Source: Muribaculaceae bacterium
Lineage (GTDB): Bacteria; Bacteroidota; Bacteroidia; Bacteroidales; Muribaculaceae
Assembly (NCBI GenBank): GCA_017391675.1
Contig: JAFOXR010000034.1
Coordinates: 1-45,369, forward strand
DNA: 45,369 bases
Direction: 5' to 3'
Shown: one piece after another, positions 24,638-34,084 of the stretch
Position numbering within the stretch: position 1 is the first letter of the stretch
How the letters are laid out: each line of letters opens with the position of its first letter
Program-made: the position numbers and the translations under genes
Notes under the pieces: generated by a model
Told to the model about the DNA's origin: nothing
What the model saw: only the letters and a program-made list of their open reading frames with translations
The model's database searches: none

Positions 24638-27600
24638 ATGAAAAAACAATGTGCATTGTTTGTAGCGCTTTTCCTAGCGTTTGGTAATCCTATGTGGAGC
24701 GGAAGTGAATCCGTAGGTTTCACAGCCGTAGCTCAAACAGGAAAAGTAAGTGGTGTCGTTAAAGATGCTAATGGTGAGCCGTTAATTGGTGCTACCGTTA
24801 TGGTAAAAGGCACAAATAACGGTGTTTCAACCGATGCCAGTGGTGCGTTCTCTATCAACGTAGCAGCAGGCAAAACCCTAATCGTTTCTTATGTTGGACA
24901 CAAGTCTAAGGAAGTTAAGGCTGCTAACGGTCTTAATGTAGTGCTTGAAAGCACTTCTACTAGCTTGGACGAAGTGGTTGTAACCGCTCTTGGTATCAAG
25001 AAGGACAAGAAGTCTCTTGGTTACGCAATCGACGACTTGAGCTCTGAAGAATTGATGAAGAACAAGTCGGCAAATGCTCTTAGCTCACTTTCTGGTAAGA
25101 TTGCCGGTGTGAACATCACTCAATCTTCTGGTGCTGCTGGTGCAGGTGCTCAAATTATTCTTCGTGGTGCAACTTCAGTATCTGAAAACCGCGACTCTCA
25201 ACCTCTATTCGTAGTAGACGGCGTTATCTATGATAACTCTTCTAGCGTGGGTGGTAACTCTGGTTTCGACGGTTCTGTGAACACATCTACTACTTCTTCT
25301 AACCGTGTAATGGACATCAACCCTGAAGATATTGAGAACATGTCAGTTCTTAAGGGTCCGGCTGCTGCCGCTCTTTATGGTTCTCGTGCTGCCAATGGTG
25401 TTGTGATCATCACTACTAAGAAGGGTAAAGCTGGTGCAGTTGAAGTTAATGTAAACGCTAAGTTGGTGACTTCTTGGGTAACTAATGTTCCTAAGGCTCA
25501 AACTCGCTATAAGAGAGGTTATCTAACTGACGAATATGATGCAGATGGAAACTACACTAAAACTTCTTTCTATAACGACTCTTACAATTCATGGGGAGAA
25601 AAGTATTCCGCAGAAGACAAAATCTACGCTAACAATATCGATGATTTCTTCCAAACAGGAACAATCTGGGATACTAACGTAAGTGTTGCAGGCGGTAACG
25701 AAACTGGTAACTTCTTCCTTTCTGGTTCACACTATAATCAAGGTGGTGTAATCCCAGAAACTAAGTATGTTAAGAGTACATTCCGTTTCAATGGCGAACA
25801 AAAGTGGAAAATATTCACTTTCTCAGCTAACGCTTCTTATTCTCAAGCTCGCACTAACAAGACTCTTACTAACGGCGGTCTTTACGGTTCAAGCGGTGAC
25901 GGTGCTCTAGGTCGTCTTTACTGCTTCGGTACAAGCGATGATATGAGCCACTACATGAATGAAGACGGTTCTCGTTTCCGTATCTTCGGCGACAAGCTTG
26001 ATCCATGGGAAGAATCAGATAACCCTTACTGGATTATCAATAAGAACTCTCTAACCGACGAAACAGAACGCTTCACAGGTAGCTTCTCTATCAAGGCTGA
26101 TATCACTGACTGGTGGTGGGTTTCTTATCGTATGGGTATCGACTCTTATACTTCTGACTATCACAACCGCATCGCTCCTGGTGGCGTTGTTAAGAGAGAA
26201 TGGCAAAACGGTATGATGAGTGACAATACTCGCAAGTATGAATACTTGACAACCAACTTGATGATGAACTTCAACAAGCAATTCGGTGACTTCAATGTTA
26301 ACTTGATGCTAGGTACTTCTACCGACAAGACTGACGTGAAGACTACTAACCGTATGGCATGGAACTTCCAAGTTGATAATGTATTGGCTTATGGTAACGC
26401 TCCTGAAGCAAACAAGAAGTTCGCTTACAATCTATCTAGCAAGCGTCTAGTGAGTGTATTCGGTGAATTGCGTGCTGACTGGAAGAACACTATCTTCGCT
26501 ACAGTAACAGGCCGTAACGACTGGACTTCTACTCTTCCAATAGAAAACCGCTCATACTTCTATCCATCTGTAAGTGGTGCTATCGTATTCTCTCAATTCT
26601 TGCAAGACCAAGGTATTCTTGACCGCGATGCAGTTCTTTCATTCGGTAAGATCCGCGCATCTTGGGCTCGCGTAGGTAAGGATACATCTCCTTATGAAAC
26701 AAATACTGCTCTATGGCCAGTAGGTACATTCTTGAATGGTATGACAGGTATCGGTAACTCTTGGACTCGTGGTAACCCAGGTTTGAAACCAGAAACTACT
26801 CAATCAACTGAATACGGTATCGAACTTCGTTTCTTCAAGAACCGTTTGAAACTTGACTATGCTTACTATACTAACGACTCTTACGACCAGATCATTTCTC
26901 CTCGTGGTGCTCAATCAACAGGTTACATCTTCTGTTCTGTAAACGTGGGTAATGTGCTTAACAAGGGTATGGAACTTAGCATCAGCGGTACTCCAATCGA
27001 AACTAAGGACTGGACATGGGAAACTGGTATCAACATGGCAGGTAACCGTGGTAAGCTAGAAAACCTACCTAAGGGTATGGATATTATGTATGTAACAGAT
27101 GTACAATATGGTAACGCTCAAGCTGCTTCTTATTCTCCAGGAGCATTCATGGGTATCTCTGGTTCTCGTTGGCAACGCACAGATGATGGTCGCGTTATCA
27201 TCGGTAAGGACGGTATGCCAAAGGTAGAAAGCGGTACATTCTGTGTAGGTAACCGTGAACCTAAGTTCACTGGTGGTTGGAACAACACATTGACATGGAA
27301 AGACTGGTCATTCAATATGCTATGGGAATTCCGTGTAGGTGGACATGTTTACAACAACACTGCTCGCACTATGATGAGCGCTGGTACAAGCGAATTCTCT
27401 GCTGATGTTCGTGACCAAGTTCTTGTAATTGACGGTGCAGTTGATTCAGGTACAAAAGACGCTGAAGGTAATACTATCTACAATGACTACCATGCAGAAT
27501 ATGAAGCTGGTAAGACTTATGTAATTGACGGTATAGAAAAGAGCGGTTACAAGATTATCCAATCTTACTATACAGGAGCTTATGCAAGCGAAACTGCTAA

Positions 27601-27868
27601 CTACTTGACTAAGGTTAACAGCCTACGCCTACGCTCATTGTCATTGTCTTACAACTTGCCAAAGGCATTCTTGGCTAAGACTAAGGTTATCAAGCGTGCA
27701 AGCGTACAAGCTTCAGCAACTAATGTGCTTCTATTCACTAACTATAAGGGTGATCCAGAAGCAGCAGCTTCAGGTTCTGGAGTCGGAGGTTCTTCTTCTG
27801 TAGGTTTCGAAAGTTGTGGTGTTCCTTCTACAGCAGGCTTCACATTTGGTGTTAACTTGACATTCTAA
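24638..27868 (+). CDS. SusC/RagA-family TonB-dependent transporter
   Basis: A 1076-residue outer-membrane transporter. Its signal peptide and first ~45 residues match those of the divergent SusC almost exactly, then the proteins part. The Ig-like N-terminal domain is KVSGVVKDANGEPLIGA. A TonB-box-like segment LDEVVVTALGIKKDKK lies near residue 115. The plug has IILRGATSVSE, PLFVVDGVIYD and SVLKGPAAAALYGSRAANGVVIITTKKG. The barrel ends TAGFTFGVNLTF. Codon choice (GGT, GCT, TCT, CGT, AAC, AAG) is strongly biased compared with the neighbouring genes, suggesting high expression. Cotranscribed with the susD gene 28 bp downstream. Substrate unknown. Confidence 0.95.
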   Translation: MKKQCALFVALFLAFGNPMWSGSESVGFTAVAQTGKVSGVVKDANGEPLIGATVMVKGTNNGVSTDASGAFSINVAAGKTLIVSYVGHKSKEVKAANGLNVVLESTSTSLDEVVVTALGIKKDKKSLGYAIDDLSSEELMKNKSANALSSLSGKIAGVNITQSSGAAGAGAQIILRGATSVSENRDSQPLFVVDGVIYDNSSSVGGNSGFDGSVNTSTTSSNRVMDINPEDIENMSVLKGPAAAALYGSRAANGVVIITTKKGKAGAVEVNVNAKLVTSWVTNVPKAQTRYKRGYLTDEYDADGNYTKTSFYNDSYNSWGEKYSAEDKIYANNIDDFFQTGTIWDTNVSVAGGNETGNFFLSGSHYNQGGVIPETKYVKSTFRFNGEQKWKIFTFSANASYSQARTNKTLTNGGLYGSSGDGALGRLYCFGTSDDMSHYMNEDGSRFRIFGDKLDPWEESDNPYWIINKNSLTDETERFTGSFSIKADITDWWWVSYRMGIDSYTSDYHNRIAPGGVVKREWQNGMMSDNTRKYEYLTTNLMMNFNKQFGDFNVNLMLGTSTDKTDVKTTNRMAWNFQVDNVLAYGNAPEANKKFAYNLSSKRLVSVFGELRADWKNTIFATVTGRNDWTSTLPIENRSYFYPSVSGAIVFSQFLQDQGILDRDAVLSFGKIRASWARVGKDTSPYETNTALWPVGTFLNGMTGIGNSWTRGNPGLKPETTQSTEYGIELRFFKNRLKLDYAYYTNDSYDQIISPRGAQSTGYIFCSVNVGNVLNKGMELSISGTPIETKDWTWETGINMAGNRGKLENLPKGMDIMYVTDVQYGNAQAASYSPGAFMGISGSRWQRTDDGRVIIGKDGMPKVESGTFCVGNREPKFTGGWNNTLTWKDWSFNMLWEFRVGGHVYNNTARTMMSAGTSEFSADVRDQVLVIDGAVDSGTKDAEGNTIYNDYHAEYEAGKTYVIDGIEKSGYKIIQSYYTGAYASETANYLTKVNSLRLRSLSLSYNLPKAFLAKTKVIKRASVQASATNVLLFTNYKGDPEAAASGSGVGGSSSVGFESCGVPSTAGFTFGVNLTF
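24644..24732 (+). repeat. Inverted repeat, right copy (89 bp perfect)
   Basis: Partner of 23970-24058. The two copies flank the 573-bp intergenic promoter region plus the first few codons of each gene, so recombination between them would invert the promoters without breaking either reading frame. Confidence 0.9.
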
Positions 27869-27896
27869 TATTGACAACTTTAAACTATATACATAT

Positions 27897-29756
27897 ATGA
27901 AACTATTAAAATCATTAATATTAGGTGTAGCATGCGTTGCGGCTTTGACATCTTGCGAAGACTGGCTAGATGTTAACCAGAACCCTAACTCTGCTACCGA
28001 TAATGACGTTGCTTACTTCCAACGTCTACCTCACATTGCATTCTATGTGAACCATGCTTACAATTTCTGTGGTATGCGTACCAATATGGGTTGCGGTGAC
28101 TGGACTATGAGTAGCCGTACTTCAACTTATGGCGCATATTCTCAATGGCAAATGTCAGAGTCTCCTGTTACTACTGCTTACCAATGGTTCTTCGTTGGTG
28201 CTGCTTCAAACTTCCCAAAGATGTTTGAAAAGTCTGAAGAAGCTGGTGCATGGCACTACAAGGGAGCTACTCACGCTCTACGCGCATTCGGTTTCATGTT
28301 GATGACCGACATCTATGGTGAAATGCCTTATACCGAAGCTCACTCAGTGACTAACACTCCTTCTTTTGATACAGGTAAGACTATCTATGCAGGCTGTCTT
28401 GCTGAAATCGACGAAGCTATCAAGTGCTTCAAGATGGAACAGGATCCTCTTGCTAAGAGCCTTGCAGTAGGTGACTACATCAACAATGGTGATGTAGACA
28501 AGTGGATTAAGTTCTGTTACTTGTTGAAGGCACGCTGGTTGAACAAACTTACTAAGAAGGCTCCTGGTGCAGCTGCCGATCTTAAGTATGACGCTCAAGC
28601 TATCCTTGACTGCTTGGCCCTAGCTCAACAAAGCAATGCCGACAATACTATAGTTATGCACAGCGACGATACTAACAAGACAACTGACGTACTTGGTTGG
28701 GGCGAACCTGTAACCTGGAACGGTCTACACTCTGTTATCGGTATGAACTCTAACTACTATGTAACAGACATGCTAGTTCAAAACTTGACTAACTTCGACG
28801 GTAAGGGTATTGAAGACCCACGCGCTGACCGCATTCTTCCTTGGGCTTACTCAAAGAAGTCTGCTAATTCTCCTGCAGATCTTAAGTGGAGCGCTGACGG
28901 TAACTGGCGTCGTACAATAGGTGTTGACATGAGCACTAACACTCGTATCCTAGGTCACCCATTCACAACTTCTTGGGATAAGGAAACTGGAGCTCCATAT
29001 ATCAAGTCTGAAAATCCAGAACTTCTTGGCGATACAATCTATGTACAAGAAAGAAGTACTTCTATGGGCTACGAACAACACCCAAGTATTTTGTATCAAT
29101 TTGACTACAATAATGTTAAGTCAGCTACTTCTGGTACATTCCACACTCGCGTGAACTCTCCTTCTTACCTAGGTTGCTACCACGAAGCTTGCTTCATCAA
29201 GGCTGAAGTATTGTTCAAGCAAGGAAAGAATGCCGAAGCTTATGCAGCTTACAAGGCTGGTATCAAGGCTCAAATGGAACTTATGAACGATCAGCTTAAC
29301 ACTTGGCTAAACAGCACAAGCATTCAAGCTGAACATATGGACTGTCCTGCTTTCCAACCAATGACTGCTGCTGAAATCGATGCTTACTTGAACAGCGCAG
29401 CTGTAGGTACTGCTGGTGACTTGACTCTTGCTAAGATCATGACTCAAAAGCACATTGCTATGATGTTCACAGTTGAACAATACAACGATATGCGTCGTTA
29501 CGACTGGAGCTCAGATGTATTTATGAACTGGGGTATTCCATTTGAATACTATCAAAATTCTACAGCTCAAAAGTACATTCCTCTAGGAAAGCAACTTCGT
29601 CGCTGGAGACAATGTTCACTTGAGTACAATTACAATGCTGATAAGCTTCACGAAATCGGTCACCAAGTTCCTGGTGCAGACATGACTAAGGAAAACTGGA
29701 ATATGGCTGATGACGCTTGGACAATCAATGTATGGTGGGATTCAGATCAAGATTAA
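27897..29756 (+). CDS. SusD-like surface lipoprotein (SusD-like_2 type)
   Basis: A 619-residue lipoprotein with lipobox AALTSC (Cys20) followed by EDWLDVNQNPNSA, the N-terminal signature of the SusD-like_2 group. The typical segment MTDIYGEMPYTEA occurs near residue 140, and a late VEQYNDMRRYDWSSD corresponds to the usual ER..D.RRY region. It sits on the outer membrane over its SusC partner. Codon bias is as strong as in the upstream susC, indicating a highly expressed pair. The terminator at 29783 closes the operon. No enzyme gene is attached, so the ligand cannot be deduced. Confidence 0.93.
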   Translation: MKLLKSLILGVACVAALTSCEDWLDVNQNPNSATDNDVAYFQRLPHIAFYVNHAYNFCGMRTNMGCGDWTMSSRTSTYGAYSQWQMSESPVTTAYQWFFVGAASNFPKMFEKSEEAGAWHYKGATHALRAFGFMLMTDIYGEMPYTEAHSVTNTPSFDTGKTIYAGCLAEIDEAIKCFKMEQDPLAKSLAVGDYINNGDVDKWIKFCYLLKARWLNKLTKKAPGAAADLKYDAQAILDCLALAQQSNADNTIVMHSDDTNKTTDVLGWGEPVTWNGLHSVIGMNSNYYVTDMLVQNLTNFDGKGIEDPRADRILPWAYSKKSANSPADLKWSADGNWRRTIGVDMSTNTRILGHPFTTSWDKETGAPYIKSENPELLGDTIYVQERSTSMGYEQHPSILYQFDYNNVKSATSGTFHTRVNSPSYLGCYHEACFIKAEVLFKQGKNAEAYAAYKAGIKAQMELMNDQLNTWLNSTSIQAEHMDCPAFQPMTAAEIDAYLNSAAVGTAGDLTLAKIMTQKHIAMMFTVEQYNDMRRYDWSSDVFMNWGIPFEYYQNSTAQKYIPLGKQLRRWRQCSLEYNYNADKLHEIGHQVPGADMTKENWNMADDAWTINVWWDSDQD

Positions 29757-29782
29757 TCCTTTAATCATTAATATTTGAGGGG

Positions 29783-29811
29783 AGGTTGCCGTGTAGGCAA
29801 CCTTTCCTTTT
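29783..29811 (+). terminator. Terminator of the plus-strand susC-susD pair
   Basis: Perfect 8-bp stem AGGTTGCC / GGCAACCT with loop GTGTA, then TTCC and T7. It lies 26 nt after the stop. Confidence 0.88.
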
Positions 29812-29843
29812 TTTATGCCATCGTGAGCCGAATTCATGAAATC

Positions 29844-29863
29844 TCCCTCATTGAGGGATTTTT
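29844..29863 (+). terminator. Second, weaker hairpin terminator
   Basis: TCCCTC-att-GAGGGA followed by TTTTTG, about 40 nt beyond the first terminator. It may act as a backup. Confidence 0.5.
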
Positions 29864-29940
29864 GCGAGAATTATCAGGATTATCGACTTAATTTTTGACA
29901 AGTGGAAAGCATGTAGATTGCGAAAAAAAGTGATGTAATA

Positions 29941-29971
29941 TTGGGGAATTAATACATTTGTTATATTTTTG
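29941..29971 (+). promoter_or_regulatory. Promoter of the Na/Pi transporter gene
   Basis: TTG at 29941-29943, a 20-nt spacer, then TATTTTTG at 29964-29971. A second -7-like TATATTTG follows at 29975-29982. The leader is about 60 nt. Confidence 0.7.
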
Positions 29972-30035
29972 TGGTATATTTGATTAAGTGCGGTTATATT
30001 AGAAAATAATTAATAACACAAATATATTTGAGCAG

Positions 30036-31799
30036 ATGAACTACTCATTTTTAGATTTTCTTACCCTTCTGGGTGCTATCGGATTGTTCCTTTATGGAAT
30101 GAAAGTGATGAGCGAGGGCCTTCAAAAGATTGCCGGAGACCGTATGCGAAATATCTTGTCGGCAATGACTCGCAACCGCTTTATGGGCGTGTTAACTGGT
30201 ACTTTAATTACAGCTATAATCCAGTCGTCATCGGCTTCTACTGTGATGGTGGTGAGCTTCGTGAATGCAGGATTGATGTCATTGGTGCAATCTGTAGGCG
30301 TGATAATGGGTGCCAATGTGGGTACTACAATGACATCGTGGATTATTACCCTATTCGGTGTTAAAGTGGATATTTCGGCTTATGTGATGCCTATAATTGC
30401 TATATCTATCCCATTGATGTTCTCAAGCAAGAGCAGTCACAAGTCATTGAGCGAATTCATTCTAGGTTTCGCTATGCTGTTTATGGGACTGGGACTGATA
30501 AGCGACAATGTGCCAGAACTTAATCCAGAACAGCTGGAATTCCTTGCAGGCTATTCTTCTATGGGATTCTTGTCGGTACTTCTGTTTGTGGCAGTTGGTA
30601 TGATAGTGACCATGATTATCCAGTCATCATCGGCAACATTTGCCATTGTGATGGTGATGGCATTGAAGGGTTGGGTGTCATTTGATATGGCTTGCGCAAT
30701 GGTGCTTGGTTCCAATATCGGAACGACTGTTACTCCGATACTGGCATCGCTTAATGCGAATATCACAGCAAAGAAAGCCGCAACAGTTCACTTCCTGTTC
30801 AACTTCTTCGGCTCTATCTGGACATTAGCATTGTTCTATCCATTCTGCAGCCTTATAGTGTGGATTACCGATGCTTTTGGGCAAGGAAATCCAAGTCAGG
30901 CGATGGCTTCATTTGCTTCGGTGAACGCTTATGAAGTGGCAGTGTCATTCGGATTGTCTATATTCCACACTGTGTTCAATATCATCAACCTGTCGGTGAT
31001 GATATGGTTTCCAAATCTATTTGTGAAGATTTGCGATATGCTTATACGCTCAAGCCATAAGGAAGATGAAGAATTCCAGTTGAAGTTCATCTCACGCGGA
31101 CTGCTTCATGCTTCGGAACTTAATATCATGCAGGCACAACGCGAAACAGTGGTTTATGCTGAACGCGTGAACCGCATGGTGGGAATGGCTAAGGACCTTG
31201 TGCACACCAAGAACGGCACAGAGGAATTCAATAAGCTATATAGCCGTATCGAGAAATATGAAGAGATTTCGGACCGCATGGAAATAGAAATCGCTAATTA
31301 TCTTAACAAGGTGGTTGACGGACGCTTGAGTTATGAAGGTAAATTGCGCGTGTCTTCAATGCTTGGTATTGTGAGCGAAATAGAAAGTATTGCCGACAGC
31401 TGCTTCAATGTGGCAAAGACTCTAGTGCGCAAGGAAGAAGCTCATGCTCACTTTACAGATGAAATCTATGCTAATATCGATACGATGTTCAAGTATGTTG
31501 ACGAAGCAATGGCCAACATGATAATCGTGCTTAAAGATGTGGAAAATGTGCGAGATGCCGAACTTATGCGCAGCTACAACAAGGAGCGTGAAATCAATAA
31601 CTACCGCAACCTGTTGCGTACCGAAAATATTGAAAGCATCAACAAGAAGGAATACAATTACCAGAGCGGTATCTTCTATATGGATATAATCAGCGAAGCC
31701 GAAAAGGTGGGCGATTATATCGTGAATGTTGTTGAAGGTGTGGAAGCTCAGGTTAAGGGTGAAGATGTTGCAAAGGAGCATATCGTAGCTCACGATTAA
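30036..31799 (+). CDS. Na/Pi-cotransporter family protein with PhoU-like tail
   Basis: A 587-residue inner-membrane protein of the NptA/YjbB type, predicted to move phosphate with sodium. The two inverted repeats of the family each carry the QSSSA signature: [13 protein letters not shown] near residue 63 and [13 protein letters not shown] near residue 196. GANVGTT and GSNIGTT follow them. About eight to nine hydrophobic helices fill residues 1-330. The C-terminal ~230 residues are charged, helical and PhoU-like ([15 protein letters not shown]), probably cytoplasmic and regulatory. Rubrerythrin follows after 28 bp and may be cotranscribed. Confidence 0.93.
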   Translation: MNYSFLDFLTLLGAIGLFLYGMKVMSEGLQKIAGDRMRNILSAMTRNRFMGVLTGTLITAIIQSSSASTVMVVSFVNAGLMSLVQSVGVIMGANVGTTMTSWIITLFGVKVDISAYVMPIIAISIPLMFSSKSSHKSLSEFILGFAMLFMGLGLISDNVPELNPEQLEFLAGYSSMGFLSVLLFVAVGMIVTMIIQSSSATFAIVMVMALKGWVSFDMACAMVLGSNIGTTVTPILASLNANITAKKAATVHFLFNFFGSIWTLALFYPFCSLIVWITDAFGQGNPSQAMASFASVNAYEVAVSFGLSIFHTVFNIINLSVMIWFPNLFVKICDMLIRSSHKEDEEFQLKFISRGLLHASELNIMQAQRETVVYAERVNRMVGMAKDLVHTKNGTEEFNKLYSRIEKYEEISDRMEIEIANYLNKVVDGRLSYEGKLRVSSMLGIVSEIESIADSCFNVAKTLVRKEEAHAHFTDEIYANIDTMFKYVDEAMANMIIVLKDVENVRDAELMRSYNKEREINNYRNLLRTENIESINKKEYNYQSGIFYMDIISEAEKVGDYIVNVVEGVEAQVKGEDVAKEHIVAHD

Positions 31800-31827
31800 T
31801 TTTAAACAACTTATAAAATATACTACT

Positions 31828-32373
31828 ATGGCAAAGGATTTAAAAGGAACAAAGACCGAGAAAAATCTGCAAGCAGCATTTGCAGGAGAATCTCAGGCAC
31901 ATACAAAGTACTTGTACTATGCTTCAAAGGCTAAGAAGGACGGATATGTTCAGATCGCTCAGCTTTTTGAAGAAACAGCGTTGAACGAAAAGGAACATGC
32001 AAAACTATGGTTCAAGCACTTGCACGGCGGTAAAGTGCCTGCTACAACAGTGAACCTTGAAGATGCTGCATCGGGCGAAAATTATGAATGGACCGATATG
32101 TATGCACAATTTGCTAAGGAAGCTCGTGAAGAAGGCTTCGATGAAATCGCTGAACAAATGGAAGGCGTGGCAGCTATCGAGAAACTTCACGAAGAACGCT
32201 ACCGCAAGCTGTTGAAGAACATTGAGGACAAAGTGGTGTTCTCTCGCGACGGCGATTGCGTATGGCAATGCTTGAACTGCGGTCATGTGGTTATTGGCAA
32301 GAACGCTCCAGAAGAATGTCCTGTGTGCAACCACGCACAGTCTTACTTCGCGCTTCGCGCCGAAAACTATTAA
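31828..32373 (+). CDS. rbr: Rubrerythrin
   Basis: A 181-residue cytoplasmic peroxide reductase of anaerobes. The ferritin-like four-helix domain has the diiron ligand motifs [11 protein letters not shown] and [11 protein letters not shown] early on, and [14 protein letters not shown] later. A C-terminal rubredoxin domain holds one Fe(Cys)4 site: [10 protein letters not shown] and [10 protein letters not shown]. Electrons pass from the rubredoxin centre to the diiron site to reduce hydrogen peroxide. Length is typical. It is close behind the transporter gene; its terminator hairpin at 32408 lies inside the end of the convergent YgjP-like gene. Confidence 0.96.
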   Translation: MAKDLKGTKTEKNLQAAFAGESQAHTKYLYYASKAKKDGYVQIAQLFEETALNEKEHAKLWFKHLHGGKVPATTVNLEDAASGENYEWTDMYAQFAKEAREEGFDEIAEQMEGVAAIEKLHEERYRKLLKNIEDKVVFSRDGDCVWQCLNCGHVVIGKNAPEECPVCNHAQSYFALRAENY

Positions 32374-32383
32374 TAAGAGATTC

Positions 32384-33103
32384 CTATCTCTCTAATAGAG
32401 GATATCTAAAGCCTTTGAGCATTTGCTCAAGGGCTTTTTCTTTGCCATTGCAGTAGGTGTTGCACAAAGCGTGAAACTGTGGGCTGTGATTCATCACGGT
32501 GAGGTGGGCGAGTTCGTGGCAGATGATGTAGCGCACCAGTTCCTCGGGCATGAACATGAGCATGAAAGAAAGCTGAATCACTCCTTTGCTTGTGCAATGA
32601 CCTAGTTTCTTTGCTCCTCGACCTATTACGATCTCCTTAGGTGAAACGCCGATTTCTTTGGCTATTTCCCAAGCGTAAGGTATGAGCACATGCGGAGCTG
32701 TGCGTTTCATTAGCGCTTTCAAGGCCGAGGAAATGGCATTCTGCTTGGTACTTGTGGATATGTCGTCTCTTGACGAGATGAAAATGAACATATTCCCGTC
32801 CTTATCGCGTTTATAGCCGGTAAAGTTTGGCTTGTATTCAATAGATGTGATATGGACTTCGCCCTTGAAGCATGGAATGCGTTGCTCCAGCTCGTAACTA
32901 ACGCTGCATCTAGCTTTTTCAAGAGCCTTATTGCGCAAAGCGCGCAGAGTGTCCCTGTTCTCGTTAATGAAGCTTGCGATGCTGTTTAACGGCACGAAAG
33001 GCGGCATGTTCACGACGAGGCGGTCATTACGCCATCGAGCCGTAATGCGCTTCATGTTTGAACGGATACTGATGCTTATTTCTCCAAATTCCTTATCTAA
33101 CAT
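32384..33103 (-). CDS. YgjP-like (M48-type) metallopeptidase domain protein
   Basis: A 239-residue protein of the YgjP/DUF45 family. The zinc motif is CHELAHLTVMNHSPQFHAL, i.e. HExxH plus a third His five residues later, near residues 193-204. Upstream the family segment GRGAKKLGHCTSKGVIQLSFMLMFMP is typical. It has no signal peptide and should be cytoplasmic; the physiological substrate of the family is not established. Its ATG lies 11 bp inside the 3' end of nadK, indicating translational coupling. The last ~50 bp of the gene double as a terminator hairpin for rubrerythrin on the other strand. Confidence 0.88.
   Translation of the reverse strand: MLDKEFGEISISIRSNMKRITARWRNDRLVVNMPPFVPLNSIASFINENRDTLRALRNKALEKARCSVSYELEQRIPCFKGEVHITSIEYKPNFTGYKRDKDGNMFIFISSRDDISTSTKQNAISSALKALMKRTAPHVLIPYAWEIAKEIGVSPKEIVIGRGAKKLGHCTSKGVIQLSFMLMFMPEELVRYIICHELAHLTVMNHSPQFHALCNTYCNGKEKALEQMLKGFRYPLLER
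32408..32439 (+). terminator. Rubrerythrin terminator embedded in the convergent gene
   Basis: AAAGCCTTTGAGCA and TGCTCAAGGGCTTT form a long stem with one wobble pair, followed by T5. It sits 35 nt after the rubrerythrin stop, within the last codons of the minus-strand YgjP-like gene. Confidence 0.8.
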
Positions 33104-33965
33104 CGGTTCCCCACATTAATTTCCCTCGTAGCGTGTCTACAAAGCTGTGTCGCAATGACTGAATTACCTTTATCGTGTAAGGAGCCTTGCGTACTGTTAC
33201 AGATGCCCCTATTGGGCATGGATTGGAATTTCCGTCAATGCTCACATTGAACATCTCGGAACGCGATTGAGCCTTGATGCTGATTACCGCATCGTCGCGA
33301 AGAACCAGCGGGCGCATTGTGAGCGAGTGTGGAGAAATGGGAGAAATTACGATATTCTGTGATGTGGGGTCCAGAATCGGTCCGCCTACGCTCAAGTTGT
33401 AGGCCGTAGAGCCGGTAGGCGTTGAGAGAATGAGTCCGTCGCCCATATAAGTTGTGAAGTAGGTGCCGTTCACGCAGGTTTCTATTGAAATCATGGAAGA
33501 TGTGTCCTGTCGCAGTATTGCAACTTCATTAAGAGCAAACGGCTCGGCAAACTTGATATCTTTATCATCGGGAACCACTTCCAGTAATGTGCGGCATTCT
33601 ATCTTGTAGCGATTGTTCATGATGTCGTTCACCACGGTTTCCACTTCGCTCATCTTAGCGTCGGTAAGATAACCCAAGTGCCCGGTATTGATTCCCACAA
33701 TAGGAATGTCCTTGTGGGATATTCTCTTGGCTGTGCGCAGGAAAGTGCCGTCACCCCCAAGGCTTATAGCGATATCGGCCGAGAAATTGTCATCTTTTAT
33801 GATTTCAATGTTCTGTGGCGCGTCGGGTATAGCTCTCTGCAGGTAATTGTAGAACTTTTCCTGAATCTGCAGCGTTACATTATGCTTGCCTAGCGTTTTG
33901 AACAGCAATGAGATGCCGTCAAGGTATTTTTCCTGATGTGTACTGCCAAAAACCGATATGCGCAT
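33093..33965 (-). CDS. nadK: NAD kinase
   Basis: A 290-residue cytoplasmic enzyme that phosphorylates NAD to NADP. The catalytic motif is SLGGDGTFLRTAKRI near residue 70, followed by the family motif GINTGHLGYLTD. The NE segment (ALNEVAILR) and the GSTAYNLSVGGPI motif bind NAD and ATP. Length is typical for bacterial NadK. It is divergent from pdxJ, and the downstream YgjP-like gene overlaps its stop by 11 bp. A TATATTTG box at 34046-34053 on the minus strand is a reasonable promoter. Confidence 0.96.
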   Translation of the reverse strand: MRISVFGSTHQEKYLDGISLLFKTLGKHNVTLQIQEKFYNYLQRAIPDAPQNIEIIKDDNFSADIAISLGGDGTFLRTAKRISHKDIPIVGINTGHLGYLTDAKMSEVETVVNDIMNNRYKIECRTLLEVVPDDKDIKFAEPFALNEVAILRQDTSSMISIETCVNGTYFTTYMGDGLILSTPTGSTAYNLSVGGPILDPTSQNIVISPISPHSLTMRPLVLRDDAVISIKAQSRSEMFNVSIDGNSNPCPIGASVTVRKAPYTIKVIQSLRHSFVDTLRGKLMWGTDVR

Positions 33966-34019
33966 GATGAGTTAAGTTAAATAGTTAGAAATTTACTTTT
34001 AGAATAATATATTTCATAT

Positions 34020-34027
34020 TAATTTTG
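34020..34027 (+). promoter_or_regulatory. -7 box for the pdxJ-exbB-exbD-tonB unit
   Basis: TAATTTTG (TAnnTTTG), 57 nt before the pdxJ ATG. No -33 TTG at the standard spacing, so the call rests on the box and position. Confidence 0.45.
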
Positions 34028-34045
34028 CAGATTAAATAGCATTGG

Positions 34046-34053
34046 CAAATATA
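34046..34053 (-). promoter_or_regulatory. -7 box for nadK
   Basis: Minus-strand TATATTTG, 80 nt before the nadK ATG. The two divergent boxes overlap in effect: transcription for nadK crosses the pdxJ box. Confidence 0.45.
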
Positions 34054-34084
34054 CGAATTATTTGTTAAAGAGAAATATCATAAG

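Noticed and set aside
23970-24732. Inverted repeats as ends of an insertion sequence
   Set aside because: The enclosed 585 bp code for no transposase and the repeats are coding parts of two susC genes.
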